The translations under genes and the position numbers were made by a program. Of a DNA stretch of 64,000 nt, positions 25,200 through 35,162 are shown in pieces (position 1 is the first letter of the stretch; each line of letters opens with the position of its first letter). The stretch is from contig LOER01000046.1 of assembly GCA_001515945.1 (NCBI GenBank), positions 124,001-188,000 of the forward strand, in the 5' to 3' direction. The notes beneath the pieces are model-generated. The model did no database searches, was not told the origin of the DNA, and saw only the letters and a list, made by a program, of their open reading frames with translations. The stretch comes from Desulfitibacter sp. BRH_c19. Lineage in GTDB: Bacteria; Bacillota; DSM-16504; Desulfitibacterales; Desulfitibacteraceae.

Positions 25200-26027
25200 C
25201 TAATGCTGACATCCAGGGCAATAGTGGCTACTTCTCCCTGCTATTTTTTCCTTTTTAATTGGGCATTGACAGCGACTACATGGCTGTTCAGTTCTTTGAT
25301 AAACCTTTAAATGATCTTGGTGCTCACCCTTTTTTCCTTCTCCATCTACGTAGTCACTAAAAGTGGTCCCCCTATGATCAATGGCTTCTTTAATGATTTT
25401 TATTATGCTTTTATAGAGTTCCTCGACTTCCTCTGCTTTTAAAGAGTTTGCTGGTCTATCAGGCAATATGTGGGACTCAAACAAAACTTCGTCCGCATAA
25501 ATATTTCCAAGTCCAGCAACAATATCCTGGTCAAGGAGTACCTGTTTTATTTTTTTGCTTTTCTTCTTTAAACTATCAGCAAAAACCTGTGCGGTAAAGT
25601 TTTCTGACAAAGGTTCAGGCCCAAGATGAGCTAAACCTTTTATTGTATCTAGTTCATTATCTTTTAAAAGATAAATTGTTCCAAACTTCCTAACATCCAC
25701 AAAACGTAAATGATAATTATTACCTAGGTGGAATATCAAGTGGGTATGTTTTGTTACATCTTCATAATCTGCAACGTATAACAACCTTCCTGTCATTCTT
25801 AAGTGAATTACTATTATATAGTTATCCGATAACTGAAGGAGTAAATACTTGCCCAGCCTGTCTAGCCCTTTAATTTTTTTGCCAGTCACAATTTCTTTAA
25901 ACCGGTCTATATCTGTTGGTTCCTTAACTATTTTTTCAAAATATATGTCAAGATTATCAATAGTTAATCCAGCTAATTTTTCTGTAAGGCTCCTTCTAAT
26001 TGTTTCAACTTCTGGCAATTCAGGCAA
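25200..26027 (-). CDS. mutM: Formamidopyrimidine-DNA glycosylase
   Basis: This base-excision enzyme removes 8-oxoguanine and nicks the strand. The catalytic N-terminus is PELPEVETIRRSL (Pro2 and Glu3 after removal of Met), and the C-terminal zinc finger is CSRCQCPIKK...HYCPGC. The length of 275 residues is normal. It starts at TTG after AAGGTGG. It follows polA by 19 bases. Confidence 0.96.
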   Translation of the reverse strand: MPELPEVETIRRSLTEKLAGLTIDNLDIYFEKIVKEPTDIDRFKEIVTGKKIKGLDRLGKYLLLQLSDNYIIVIHLRMTGRLLYVADYEDVTKHTHLIFHLGNNYHLRFVDVRKFGTIYLLKDNELDTIKGLAHLGPEPLSENFTAQVFADSLKKKSKKIKQVLLDQDIVAGLGNIYADEVLFESHILPDRPANSLKAEEVEELYKSIIKIIKEAIDHRGTTFSDYVDGEGKKGEHQDHLKVYQRTEQPCSRCQCPIKKEKIAGRSSHYCPGCQH

Positions 26028-26046
26028 ATTATTTGCACCACCTTCA

Positions 26047-28620
26047 CTATATGCTTTTTAAATCATACCAGTTAAAACCATATTTTACATCTACGATTAA
26101 TGGAACTTTTAATTCAAGTGCATTCTCCATACAGCTTACCAATGAGGATGCAACTTCTTCATATAACTTTTCTGGACATTCAAAGATAAGTTCATCATGG
26201 ACCTGCAAAAGCATTTTAACTGGGAGATCTTCTTTTTCTAAAAACTCTTGACATTTTATCATGGCAATTTTAATTATATCCGCTGCACTTCCTTGAATAG
26301 GTGTATTCATTGCAGTTCTTTCTCCAAAGGACCTAACCATCTTATTGGGACTAAATAGATCTGGTAAATACCTTCTTCGATTTAATAGTGTAGTCACATA
26401 ACCATTATCTCTAGCTTTTGCAATTATATCACTAATGTATGTATTAACTCCCTGATACCTTTTAAAATACTGTTCAATGTACATTTTAGCCTCTTTAATA
26501 CTTATACCCAAGTCACGGGATAAACCGAAATCACTTATGCCATATACTATCCCGAAATTAACTGCCTTGGCATTTCTTCTCATTTGAGATGTGACGTTCT
26601 CCATGGGTACTCCAAACACCTCTGAGGCCGTTCTTGTATGAATATCATGCCCCTTTTCAAAGGCATCCAGGAGGTTTTCATCCTCTGATAAATGTGCTAG
26701 AATTCTCAATTCTATTTGTGAGTAGTCTGCAGCTATCAGCACATTATCTTTTTCTGAAGGCACAAATGCTTTTCTTAATACCCTTCCTTCCTCAAGACGA
26801 ATGGGGATGTTCTGCAGGTTCGGTTCAACACTACTTAACCTTCCTGTGGCAGTTATTGTCTGTTTGAATGTTGTATGTATTTTTCCTGTTTCATCATTAA
26901 TAATTTCTTTAAGCCCATCTATGTATGTTCCCTTTAGTTTAGTCAGTTGTCTATACTCTAATAGCTTTTCTCCTATGGGATGGGTAATATGTTCTAACAC
27001 TTCGGCATTAGTAGAGTATCCTGTTTTTGTTTTCTTTCCATTTGGTAAGTCCATTTTTTCAAATAAAATTGATCCTAGCTGCTTGGGAGAGTTAATATTA
27101 AACTCCTCACCGGCCAATTCATATATGTCTTTAGTAAGTTTATTTAATTTTTTTTCTAGGTTTTCACCCATTATTTCAAGTACATTTTTTTCAACCTTGA
27201 CACCTGTTAACTCCATTTCAGCCAAAATAGCTATCAGAGGCATCTCTATGTTCATATATAGTTCATATAAATTGCTTTCTTTTAATTGTTCCTGTATATT
27301 AAGAAATAGTTCTTCAAGAATAGCTGCCTTTTCTATGGCATTAAAAACTGCATCACTACCTTCAGCTAATGCTTTATTTAAGTATTCCAACGCTAATTCT
27401 TCGATTCCATAGTTCGAACGAACAGGGTTTAGCAAATAGGCACCTATTTGACTATCTTGAACATTTTTTATAGATATTCCCTTATACTTAAAGTATTTAT
27501 ATACTTCTTTAAAATCATGAACAATAACGTTCACCTGTGGATTATCCTTAAAGAAATCATTAAACACTTCTTCCTGGGAGGATTCAAAGCTAGTAGCTAA
27601 TCCAGCTTGTACCATTACAGCTGATACAAATTGAGGGGTGTTTTTTGTACCCTTGAATTCCATATAAAGTGCTACTGGTTTGCTCTTATTATATCCATTA
27701 AGGAATTTTTCAGCTAAAAGCTTTTCTGTCAAATTCTCATTTGTATCAGGTTCCATTTCTTCAAGAAATCTTTTCACCAAGCTATTAAACTCTAAATCTT
27801 TAAATAAGGTTAATAATTGTTTATAGTTGGGTTTTTCATAGATGCATTTTTTAATGTCTAATTCCATGGGTACACAGCATTCAATAGTAGCTAGCTCTTT
27901 ACTTAGAAAAGCTTTTTCCTTGTTTTCTTGTAAATTATATCTAAGCTTTTCTCCCTTGACCTGATCAATATTTTCATAAACACCTTCAACACTTCCAAAC
28001 TGCTTAATAAGCTTTAAAGCAGTCTTTTCTCCTACTGAAGGTACTCCTGGTATGTTGTCTGATTGATCACCCATGAGGCCTTTTACATCTATCATCTGTC
28101 GGGGTTCTAATTCATAGATTTCCCTAAGTTTAGGTAAATCAATGTATTCTGTCTGGCTTATACCTTTTCTTGTCAAAAGCACCCTGCTTTTTTCCGTTAT
28201 TAACTGTAAGAGATCCTTATCACCAGTAATTATAACATTGGTTAATCCATCCTTTTCCCCAAGTCTGACAAAAGTTCCAATAATATCATCTGCTTCATAA
28301 TTTTCTAACTCAAAAAAAGAAACATTTAGTGCTTGTAACACTTTTTGAACTAAGGAGAATTGCGGCTTCAGTTCTGGTGAGGTTGCTTTTCTATGCCCTT
28401 TATACTCTCTAAATGCTATATTTCTAAAGGTAACTCTTCCTTTATCAAAGGCAACCGCTAAATATTTTGGCTGCTCTTGTTCGATTATTTTTAAAAGCAT
28501 GTTGGTAAAACCATAAACAGCATTAGTAAATACACCTTCTCTGTTAGTTAGAATAGGTAAGGCATAAAAGGCTCTATGTACTAAACTGCTTCCATCTATG
28601 ATTAGGAATTTATCACTCAA
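26047..28620 (-). CDS. polA: DNA polymerase I
   Basis: This 857-residue polymerase has an N-terminal 5'-3' exonuclease (LIIDGSSLVHRAFYALP; GLMGDQSDNIPGVPSVGEKTA), a central 3'-5' exonuclease-like domain and a C-terminal polymerase domain (DYSQIELRILAHLSED; GIVYGISDFGLSRDL; QVHDELIFE). The central domain lacks the Asp/Glu pair of active proofreading (ALYMEFKG where DTE-type sequence is expected), as in Bacillus-type and Taq enzymes. I choose TTG 28620, five bases after GAGGTGA, over GTG 28629. First gene of the polA-mutM-ytaF-coaE row. Confidence 0.97.
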   Translation of the reverse strand: MSDKFLIIDGSSLVHRAFYALPILTNREGVFTNAVYGFTNMLLKIIEQEQPKYLAVAFDKGRVTFRNIAFREYKGHRKATSPELKPQFSLVQKVLQALNVSFFELENYEADDIIGTFVRLGEKDGLTNVIITGDKDLLQLITEKSRVLLTRKGISQTEYIDLPKLREIYELEPRQMIDVKGLMGDQSDNIPGVPSVGEKTALKLIKQFGSVEGVYENIDQVKGEKLRYNLQENKEKAFLSKELATIECCVPMELDIKKCIYEKPNYKQLLTLFKDLEFNSLVKRFLEEMEPDTNENLTEKLLAEKFLNGYNKSKPVALYMEFKGTKNTPQFVSAVMVQAGLATSFESSQEEVFNDFFKDNPQVNVIVHDFKEVYKYFKYKGISIKNVQDSQIGAYLLNPVRSNYGIEELALEYLNKALAEGSDAVFNAIEKAAILEELFLNIQEQLKESNLYELYMNIEMPLIAILAEMELTGVKVEKNVLEIMGENLEKKLNKLTKDIYELAGEEFNINSPKQLGSILFEKMDLPNGKKTKTGYSTNAEVLEHITHPIGEKLLEYRQLTKLKGTYIDGLKEIINDETGKIHTTFKQTITATGRLSSVEPNLQNIPIRLEEGRVLRKAFVPSEKDNVLIAADYSQIELRILAHLSEDENLLDAFEKGHDIHTRTASEVFGVPMENVTSQMRRNAKAVNFGIVYGISDFGLSRDLGISIKEAKMYIEQYFKRYQGVNTYISDIIAKARDNGYVTTLLNRRRYLPDLFSPNKMVRSFGERTAMNTPIQGSAADIIKIAMIKCQEFLEKEDLPVKMLLQVHDELIFECPEKLYEEVASSLVSCMENALELKVPLIVDVKYGFNWYDLKSI

Positions 28621-28711
28621 TAATTTCACCTCATTTTATATTATTCCCTTTTCTTCCTTATGAATATTATGGTATTAGATTAAGTCTATAACAAATCAAA
28701 AGAACTTCCAA

Positions 28712-28753
28712 TAAAAATTCGGTACAGCTAGGATAATTCCTGCTGTACCGAAT
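28712..28753 (-). terminator. Intrinsic terminator after the anti-sigma gene
   Basis: On the minus strand a perfect 12-bp stem (ATTCGGTACAGC with GCTGTACCGAAT) is followed by TTTTTA, three bases after the stop. Confidence 0.85.
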
Positions 28754-28755
28754 AA

Positions 28756-29835
28756 CTATTCCTTTTCTATTACCCTTATTTCATAAAATACTACCTTATC
28801 TATTTCTAATTCATTGATAGTATCAATTTTCCATTCAATCATTTCTAATTCTTTTTGTATATTAAGACTCTGATCATACTCTTGGGTTTGTTCATTTAAG
28901 GTATCTACAAGCATCTCTTTCTCCAATCGCAGCCTAGAAAATTCCTCTAAAAAATCAGTTACATAAGAGTCCTCAAATTCTAATGAACCAAATTCTACAA
29001 TTGCTTCCATTATATCATTTTCGTCTTTTTCCTTCCAACCTATAATCTTAGCTTCGTGCTCGTATTTGTTAATAACTGATGAACTGCTTAGTAGTTTTGT
29101 TATATTATCTATTGAAGTATCTAAATCCTCAACACTTACGGTTAAGAACTCCTTGAATAATTCTTCTTGTACTTGCCCCTCGGTATTTTGGGGTTCTTCT
29201 ACTTCTAATTCTTCACTTCCTTTAATAAACATTCTAGGTTGGACTGTTTCATTATCTATTTCTCCTCCATCTAGAACTGGGGGCTCTTCATCACTATTAG
29301 TTGCAGTATCAAATAACTCAACTTCCTGTGTTGTTCTCTGATCGGAATCTTCTTCTAATTCCATGATCCCCACCTCGTCAGATTCTACTTTATCAGATAC
29401 TGCAATATCTGATTCTTCAATACCTGATTCTTCAATATCTGATTTAGCGACATCTGATTGTACAGAATCTGAGTCTTGCGCAGACTTCATGTACATTGTA
29501 TTGTTAAGTAGATTAGATATGCCAACAGTTCCTACAATGATAAAGATAACTGCTGCTGTAGCTCCCCAAGCAATCCATCGTCCTTTTTTAGCTGTAAATA
29601 CAGATTTTTCTGGGTTTTCACTTTTTACCTTTGCCATTATGGAATCCCTTAAGTCGTCAGGGGGTTCTATCGGTTCCAGGGTATTAAATAAGCTCAGTAC
29701 AGTTTTTAAGTCTTCGTATTCTTTTTGGCATTCAATGCATTCACTAAGATGCTCTTTAATTATGACAGTCTCTTCAACTGTGGTTTCACCATCAATATAC
29801 ATCGATAATAAATTTTGTATTTGCTCGCATCTCAA
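28756..29835 (-). CDS. Anti-sigma factor with zf-HC2 domain
   Basis: From TTG 29835, six bases after the GGGGGG run, the protein has about 359 residues. The N-terminal zinc-binding anti-sigma domain is CEQIQNLLSMYIDGE...HLSECIECQKEY (HxxxCxxC). A membrane helix (WIAWGATAAVIFIIVGTVGIS) lies near residue 110. The extracytoplasmic part contains a low-complexity Ser/Asp/Glu stretch with repeated 'ESDIEES' units, then a helical domain. It sits directly after the ECF sigma gene and would hold that factor inactive until a membrane or envelope signal releases it. Confidence 0.9.
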   Translation of the reverse strand: MRCEQIQNLLSMYIDGETTVEETVIIKEHLSECIECQKEYEDLKTVLSLFNTLEPIEPPDDLRDSIMAKVKSENPEKSVFTAKKGRWIAWGATAAVIFIIVGTVGISNLLNNTMYMKSAQDSDSVQSDVAKSDIEESGIEESDIAVSDKVESDEVGIMELEEDSDQRTTQEVELFDTATNSDEEPPVLDGGEIDNETVQPRMFIKGSEELEVEEPQNTEGQVQEELFKEFLTVSVEDLDTSIDNITKLLSSSSVINKYEHEAKIIGWKEKDENDIMEAIVEFGSLEFEDSYVTDFLEEFSRLRLEKEMLVDTLNEQTQEYDQSLNIQKELEMIEWKIDTINELEIDKVVFYEIRVIEKE

Positions 29836-29851
29836 CTGGCACCCCCCCTTT

Positions 29852-30454
29852 CTACTTTGTTTGACGTAAATCAACTTTATATTGTTCCCCAGCTACTATT
29901 ATTTTCTCTTTTAAAATCTTTCTTGCTCTATTAAGTCTTGATTTTATTGTTCCCAGAGAACAGTTGAGAACCTTTGCTATTTCTTCATAGGATAACTGTT
30001 GAATTTCTCTTAATACTATAACTTCTTTGTATTCTTGCTGTAAATCATCAATAATAGATTGGATAAACTCTGATAATTCCTTACTCTCATAAACCTCATC
30101 AGGTCCTTTATTACTGTCCGCAAATTGTTTTTCCATATCTCCATCTTCACCACGTACAGATTCATCAATTGAGACTTCTATATATTTCTTTCCCTTTCGC
30201 AAATAGTCTCTACATACATTGGAAGCAATATGATAAACCCATGTTTTAAATGTAGATTCCTGTCGAAAGTTCTTAATACCACGATATGCCTTTAAAAATG
30301 CCTCCTGTGACAGATCAAAGGCATCATCTCGGTTTCCTGTATAACGGTATGTTATGTTATATACCTGCTTTTCGTATCTTGCTACTAGCATTTCAAAGGA
30401 TGCAATGTTTCCATCCTTTACCTGTTGAACTAGTATATTATCTGGAACCATCAT
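29852..30454 (-). CDS. ECF sigma factor (SigW/RpoE type)
   Basis: This 200-residue RNA polymerase sigma factor has region 2 (RYTGNRDDAFDLSQEAFLKAYRGI, FKTWVYHIASNVCRDYLRK) and region 4 (EYKEVIVLREIQQLSYEEIAK, then GTIKSRLNRARKIL). GGAGGGGAA precedes the ATG. Its start overlaps the dinB stop by four bases, and the anti-sigma gene follows. The dinB-sigma-anti-sigma unit suggests that the polymerase is read from an upstream promoter with the stress regulators. Confidence 0.93.
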   Translation of the reverse strand: MMVPDNILVQQVKDGNIASFEMLVARYEKQVYNITYRYTGNRDDAFDLSQEAFLKAYRGIKNFRQESTFKTWVYHIASNVCRDYLRKGKKYIEVSIDESVRGEDGDMEKQFADSNKGPDEVYESKELSEFIQSIIDDLQQEYKEVIVLREIQQLSYEEIAKVLNCSLGTIKSRLNRARKILKEKIIVAGEQYKVDLRQTK

Positions 30455-31602
30455 TTCCCCTCCAAATGACCCCGATTTATACTTTCAAAACCATATTTTT
30501 CTCTAATTTTATCCATAGTTTCACATATAATATCTTCTTTTTGATCAGTAAATAGGGTTAACTGCTGCATCATGTCCGTAGTTATGTTAGACATTGATAT
30601 CCCAATTAACCGTATAGGATCACCAGTCCAGTTTTTCTTAAAAATAGAAAAAGCCCAGTCTCTAATGTCTTTATCATTATTCATGTGGTCAGGAAAGCTA
30701 AAGCTTCTGGTAACTGTAGTAAAGTCATGATATCTTATCTTTACTGTAAGTACTTTACCTTTGAGATTGTTTTTTCTCATCCTAGAACCAATTTGCTCAG
30801 ACATTTGGGCTATACATCTTTTTACCTGATTAGAGTTTGTAATATCCTCATTAAAGGTTATTTCTTTACCAATAGACTTTTGTTCGTGAGCAGGTTCAAC
30901 CTTTCTATTGTCAATTCCTTGAGCTAAGAGAAATAGCTGCTTTCCTGCTTTTCCTAGCCATCCTTCAAATACTGAATCAGGAAGTCTTGCAATATCTCCG
31001 ATTGTTTTAATGTTTAATTGTTCAAGATAGACTCTGGTTTTCGGTCCCACTCCCCAAATTCGAGATACAGATAATGGCCATATCTTTTCTTTGAAATTAT
31101 CTTTATGAATATGCACAAAACCCATGGGCTTTCTTAAATCAGAAGCAATCTTTGCTAAAAACTTATTATAGCTTAAACCTATAGATGCCGTCAAATTGGT
31201 GATTTCCTTAACTTCTTTTTGAAGCTTTAAGGCAATCTCGACCTCTGTACCCAGCAAGCTTCTGGAATGAGTCACATCCAAAAAAGCTTCGTCTAAGGAA
31301 ATTGGCTCAACAAGGGGTGTATATCTTCTAAATATTTCATGTATTTCATCAGATACTACTTTATACTTTCTCATGTTAACAGGCAAGTACATACCTGTAG
31401 GACATAATTTGTAAGCTGTTCTAATGGGCATTGCTGAATGCACTCCATATTTTCTAGCTTCATATGAGCAGGTTGAAACCACTCCTCGTCCACTAGGATC
31501 AGCACCAATAATCACGGGTTTTCCCTTCAGCTTTGGATTATCTCTCTGTTCTACTGAGGCGTAGAATGCATCCATATCTATATGTATTATACAGGTATCC
31601 AC
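30451..31602 (-). CDS. dinB: DNA polymerase IV (Y family)
   Basis: This 383-residue translesion polymerase has catalytic acids in IIHIDMDAFYASVEQRDNP (N-terminus) and PISLDEAFLDVT (about residue 100). Helix-hairpin-helix and little-finger regions follow. It lacks a clear C-terminal beta-clamp hexapeptide in the tail I can see. It starts at GTG. It is the first gene of a unit with the sigma and anti-sigma genes. Confidence 0.93.
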   Translation of the reverse strand: MDTCIIHIDMDAFYASVEQRDNPKLKGKPVIIGADPSGRGVVSTCSYEARKYGVHSAMPIRTAYKLCPTGMYLPVNMRKYKVVSDEIHEIFRRYTPLVEPISLDEAFLDVTHSRSLLGTEVEIALKLQKEVKEITNLTASIGLSYNKFLAKIASDLRKPMGFVHIHKDNFKEKIWPLSVSRIWGVGPKTRVYLEQLNIKTIGDIARLPDSVFEGWLGKAGKQLFLLAQGIDNRKVEPAHEQKSIGKEITFNEDITNSNQVKRCIAQMSEQIGSRMRKNNLKGKVLTVKIRYHDFTTVTRSFSFPDHMNNDKDIRDWAFSIFKKNWTGDPIRLIGISMSNITTDMMQQLTLFTDQKEDIICETMDKIREKYGFESINRGHLEGK

Positions 31603-31861
31603 GCCTAGTCACCAACTTCCTTCTATAAACTTAGACTACTCTAATTATACTTTTTTCATTACCTTTATAAAATACTTTTGACTAAATTAATACTGATTAA
31701 TTGTAAAAGGCAGGGCCGAATGAAGGCTTCAAGAGCTAGATCAATAGTCGTATACATAATAAAAGGGCCTTGAAAGGTTGTAGAACCCCTCTAAACCCTG
31801 CCCCTTGCTCATTTGCTTTTTACTGTTAATCAAGACTGTTACTCTTTCTTAATAGGCCATA

Positions 31862-32371
31862 TTAATTTGAAACTACTCCTTGTATCCCTTGTAGGTTGTA
31901 AAAAACCTGTACTTCAGCACCTTGATTGAATTCATTCCATTGTTCCTCATCTACATAATAGGCTCCTGAAATTTTGTCTGTTCCAACCATTAATGCAAAT
32001 CCCATAGGATCTTGAACCTTATTAGTAATATATCCTGCTGTCTCATATCCAGGACCAAGATAAGCAACTTTTCCAGAAATATCACCTGGCAATCCTGCAC
32101 TAATAATTTTATCAAGTGAAATCTTAGTATCTACTATATCCCCAGGTTGTAATTGTTGCCACAAAACTGAGCTTACTTTCACTTGATCTGTTATTATAGA
32201 TGTCCCTACGATAATTAACTCTTCACTTGGTTTATCTAGAACAGTACCCATAATATTATAAACCTCTATAGGCATCTTGCCTTCTTCACTTCCTCCGATA
32301 AAAGGTACACTACAGCCAGTTACAAAAATAGATAATATCATTATAATAACTGCTATTTTAATTGTTTTCAC
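31862..32371 (-). CDS. Putative lipoprotein, hypothetical
   Basis: From GTG 32371, eight bases after GGAGG, the protein has about 169 residues. A signal peptide ends in the lipobox VTGC. The mature part has beta-type segments (IMGTVLDKPSEELIIVGTS; GYITNKVQDPMGFALMVG) with no family I recognise. It is transcribed alone, divergent from tRNA-Leu (CAA). Expected to be anchored on the outer face of the membrane. Confidence 0.65.
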   Translation of the reverse strand: MKTIKIAVIIMILSIFVTGCSVPFIGGSEEGKMPIEVYNIMGTVLDKPSEELIIVGTSIITDQVKVSSVLWQQLQPGDIVDTKISLDKIISAGLPGDISGKVAYLGPGYETAGYITNKVQDPMGFALMVGTDKISGAYYVDEEQWNEFNQGAEVQVFYNLQGIQGVVSN

Positions 32372-32474
32372 ATCTGAAGCCTCCATGAATATTGTATTTA
32401 TTACGAATTAAGGGGTGGTTGACACTATCTGAAATACATGTTAATATAGCTAGTGCAGTTAAAATTTAATCTGT

Positions 32475-32561
32475 GCCGAAGTGGCGGAATTGGCAGACGC
32501 ACTGGACTCAAAATCCAGCGGTGTTAAAACCGTACCGGTTCGACTCCGGTCTTCGGCACCA
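32475..32561 (+). tRNA. tRNA-Leu (CAA)
   Basis: This 87-base tRNA has acceptor stem GCCGAAG/CTTCGGC, encoded CCA, a long variable arm, and anticodon loop CTCAAAA within CTGGA/TCCAG, giving CAA. An intrinsic terminator follows at 32,581-32,604. Confidence 0.96.
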
Positions 32562-32580
32562 TCTCAGAAAATTATTAAAG

Positions 32581-32604
32581 CCTTGAATTTATCAAGGTTT
32601 TTTT
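32581..32604 (+). terminator. Intrinsic terminator after tRNA-Leu (CAA)
   Basis: CCTTGA pairs with TCAAGG across a five-base loop, followed by seven T, 19 bases after the tRNA. Confidence 0.8.
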
Positions 32605-32646
32605 ATTTCATCTTCCTTAATATTATCGTCATATTTTAGCAACACT

Positions 32647-33795
32647 TTAGGAAAATTCTTTTCTTTTTACTCTTTCTATAGTTTTATCTGCCCTTACAAG
32701 TCCGGAGCCGTGCTTTTCTTCTGTCAAATAACGTAATTTCTCTGCTGAATTTGCTAGAATATTAGTTAGCTGAAATGGACTAAGTTTGGAATCAATCTGA
32801 AGCATCAGGGCTACTACTCCCGATACATGAGCAGCTGCCATGGATGTACCACTAAGGCTACCATATGACCCATTTTTGTAGGTAGATAAAACTCTATCTC
32901 CTGGAGCCATTAGATTAACTCTTTTATTACTATTACTATACCAGGCAGGAGTATCATTTACTGTAATTGCTCCAACAGCAATTGTTTCTGCGTATGCTGC
33001 TGGGTAATCTATATATTTCTGTGAACCATTATTTCCAGTTGCCGCTACCATTACAATACCAGCATTATAAACCGACTTTATAGCTTTTAATAAGATGTCA
33101 TTATGTTCACTAGTTCCCAGACTCATATTGATTACCTGAACTCTATTATCAATACACCACTGTAGGCCTTCAAGTAGGTTAGATAGGGTTGCGTTACCTT
33201 TATAATCTAAAACTTTTACTGGGTATAGAGATGCTTTGGGAGCTACCCCAACAACACCAAGTCTGTCATTGATGGCACCGATAATTCCTGCTATGTGGGT
33301 TCCATGTCCGTTATCATCATTTGGAACTATATATGGATTAATTAAATTTATGCCTCTTACTAAATTATCTTGCAAATCGGGGTGTCCAACTTCTATACCT
33401 GTATCTAACACAGCAACTTTAACCGCCTTACCTGTGGAAATGTTCCATACAGTATTTGCACCTATTCTTTCAATACCTTGGGGAATAACCTGCTTACCAG
33501 ATACCCAACCTTGGGAAGGAATTCCCAAGCTTCTAAGCTTCGTTTCACTTTCTTCATACGGTTTCTGTAAAGAAATTATTATATCGTCTAATATTTTTTC
33601 AATTTCCTGATCAGCATCAGCATCTAACACACTAAAACTAAGTTTCTCTGGTATAAAGCATGATATCCCATTTATTAGAGGAAGTATTTTAACATCAGTA
33701 GCTCCATATTTTAATTCTAAATTTCTTGCAAAAAGCTTAAGATTTTTGACAAGCCCTGTCTTATACATAATAATCGTTCGTTTTCTCGTTAACAT
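32647..33795 (-). CDS. Subtilisin-like serine protease (S8 family)
   Basis: This 382-residue protease shows the triad: Asp131 in VAVLDTGIEVGHPD, His164 in DNGHGTHIAG and Ser318 in SGTSMAAAHVSG, with the oxyanion Asn in AATGNNG. The first ~110 residues form a propeptide-like region (IPEKLSFSVLDADAD, about residues 48-62). I see no signal peptide, so it resembles intracellular or non-classically exported subtilisins. GGGGTGAC precedes the ATG. Transcribed alone. Confidence 0.93.
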   Translation of the reverse strand: MLTRKRTIIMYKTGLVKNLKLFARNLELKYGATDVKILPLINGISCFIPEKLSFSVLDADADQEIEKILDDIIISLQKPYEESETKLRSLGIPSQGWVSGKQVIPQGIERIGANTVWNISTGKAVKVAVLDTGIEVGHPDLQDNLVRGINLINPYIVPNDDNGHGTHIAGIIGAINDRLGVVGVAPKASLYPVKVLDYKGNATLSNLLEGLQWCIDNRVQVINMSLGTSEHNDILLKAIKSVYNAGIVMVAATGNNGSQKYIDYPAAYAETIAVGAITVNDTPAWYSNSNKRVNLMAPGDRVLSTYKNGSYGSLSGTSMAAAHVSGVVALMLQIDSKLSPFQLTNILANSAEKLRYLTEEKHGSGLVRADKTIERVKRKEFS

Positions 33796-33928
33796 TTTAT
33801 GTCACCCCTTGAGAATTTCTTATGTTATCCCAGCTTGTAATACTACCATTTTATGAACTCAAAAGTTATTTTGTTCCATGTTTGGGTTATTTTTCCTATT
33901 GGGCTTATTAGCAGCTTCTCTAAATAAA

Positions 33929-33960
33929 AAACAGCCGAGACTTTAAAATGCCGGCTGTTT
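33929..33960 (-). terminator. Intrinsic terminator after grdD
   Basis: On the minus strand AAACAGCCG pairs with CGGCTGTTT, followed by further T's (plus-strand A-run 33,926-33,931). It ends the glycine-reductase gene group. Confidence 0.85.
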
Positions 33961-33974
33961 ACTAATACACTATA

Positions 33975-35147
33975 TTATCCAATAAACTTATGCTCTTTTA
34001 GAAGTTGTACTGCTGCTTCTTTGTCCTCTTCGGCTATCTGAACAATCGGGCCAGTACAACCCATACCCGTTGTTGCATAAATACCATTTTTCCACAATAA
34101 TTGTGCAGCCTCATCAAGCTCCAAAATTTCTATTCCTGGAATATCGTCAGTAACTATCTTGGCAGGCGGTGGTGTAACCGCATGATCTACATTATATTTC
34201 TTAACAGAGCTAGATGAGCTTTCTATTGAGCTTATAAGTTCATTTAGTCCTGCTTTTTTTGCTTCTGCAAAGAGTATTTCCACTTGGTTTAGAAGCTTCC
34301 CCTTTGCAAGATCACCTGCATATTTGATTGCATTGGCAACTACTGGTGCTCCAGATGCCCTTGAAAGAATACAGATAACTCTATCGTATTTTTCTCCAAT
34401 GCCAGGACCATATCCGTAACCAGTAGACTCATAATTGCCTCCACTTGAAAAAGCTGAAAACATTTTCATTAAAACATTCCCTGTCAAGCTATCTGTTACC
34501 ATGATGTCAGGTACTCCAAGTAGAAGATCGTTGCCACGCATAACAACTCCACCATCACTTCTGGCAGATTCAGTAAACTTAATAGGAAAGCCATTATCTT
34601 TTAGATGTCTTAAAGCTCTTTCCAGATGCCTTGCTCCGTCGATATTTAGGATCCCTATAGTTGGGATACTATTACCAGATGCTTTAGCTGCTGCTATTCC
34701 ATAAATAGCGTTTTTGAGCATGCCTGATACCCGTTCAGTAGCAGATGTTCCTGTTGTAGTTGCTAAATACATTTCTTTACCTTTACCAGGAGTGATTACC
34801 TTTCCAACAGTAGAGACTCCTATTGGAAAATTATAATGCATTGTAACTGCAGCATTTAACTCACCACTACAAAGCATTTCATCCATTAACTTATGGGCAT
34901 GTTTTTCATCAATAGCCTCAATAATTTCTAACTTTGTTTCTACTCCATGGCCTATCACAACTACTTCTAAATCAGGATTGCTATTTTGAGCCTTTTCTGC
35001 CCCTGAGACTATTTCATCTTTTCCTAATTCACTACCAAGAATTGTTATACCAACTCTTGTTTTACTTCCAAACGTACCTGTTTCAAGGGCGTTTGCTATT
35101 TCTTCAAATATATCCCCTATGGAACTTTTTATTGCTATATTGTCCAA
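33975..35147 (-). CDS. grdD: Glycine/sarcosine/betaine reductase complex component C, alpha subunit
   Basis: GrdD and GrdC form protein C, which accepts the carboxymethyl group from selenoprotein A and releases acetyl phosphate. This 390-residue protein is PlsX-like; family segments are VGITILGSELGKDEIV, LEVVVIGHGVETKLEI, PIGVSTVGKVITPGKGKEMYLATTTGT and the C-terminal TGMGCTGP with a conserved Cys. It starts at TTG, about seven bases after GGGGGTG. It follows grdC by 15 bases and ends the group with a terminator. Confidence 0.94.
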   Translation of the reverse strand: MDNIAIKSSIGDIFEEIANALETGTFGSKTRVGITILGSELGKDEIVSGAEKAQNSNPDLEVVVIGHGVETKLEIIEAIDEKHAHKLMDEMLCSGELNAAVTMHYNFPIGVSTVGKVITPGKGKEMYLATTTGTSATERVSGMLKNAIYGIAAAKASGNSIPTIGILNIDGARHLERALRHLKDNGFPIKFTESARSDGGVVMRGNDLLLGVPDIMVTDSLTGNVLMKMFSAFSSGGNYESTGYGYGPGIGEKYDRVICILSRASGAPVVANAIKYAGDLAKGKLLNQVEILFAEAKKAGLNELISSIESSSSSVKKYNVDHAVTPPPAKIVTDDIPGIEILELDEAAQLLWKNGIYATTGMGCTGPIVQIAEEDKEAAVQLLKEHKFIG

Positions 35148-35162
35148 ACCGTCACCCCCAAT

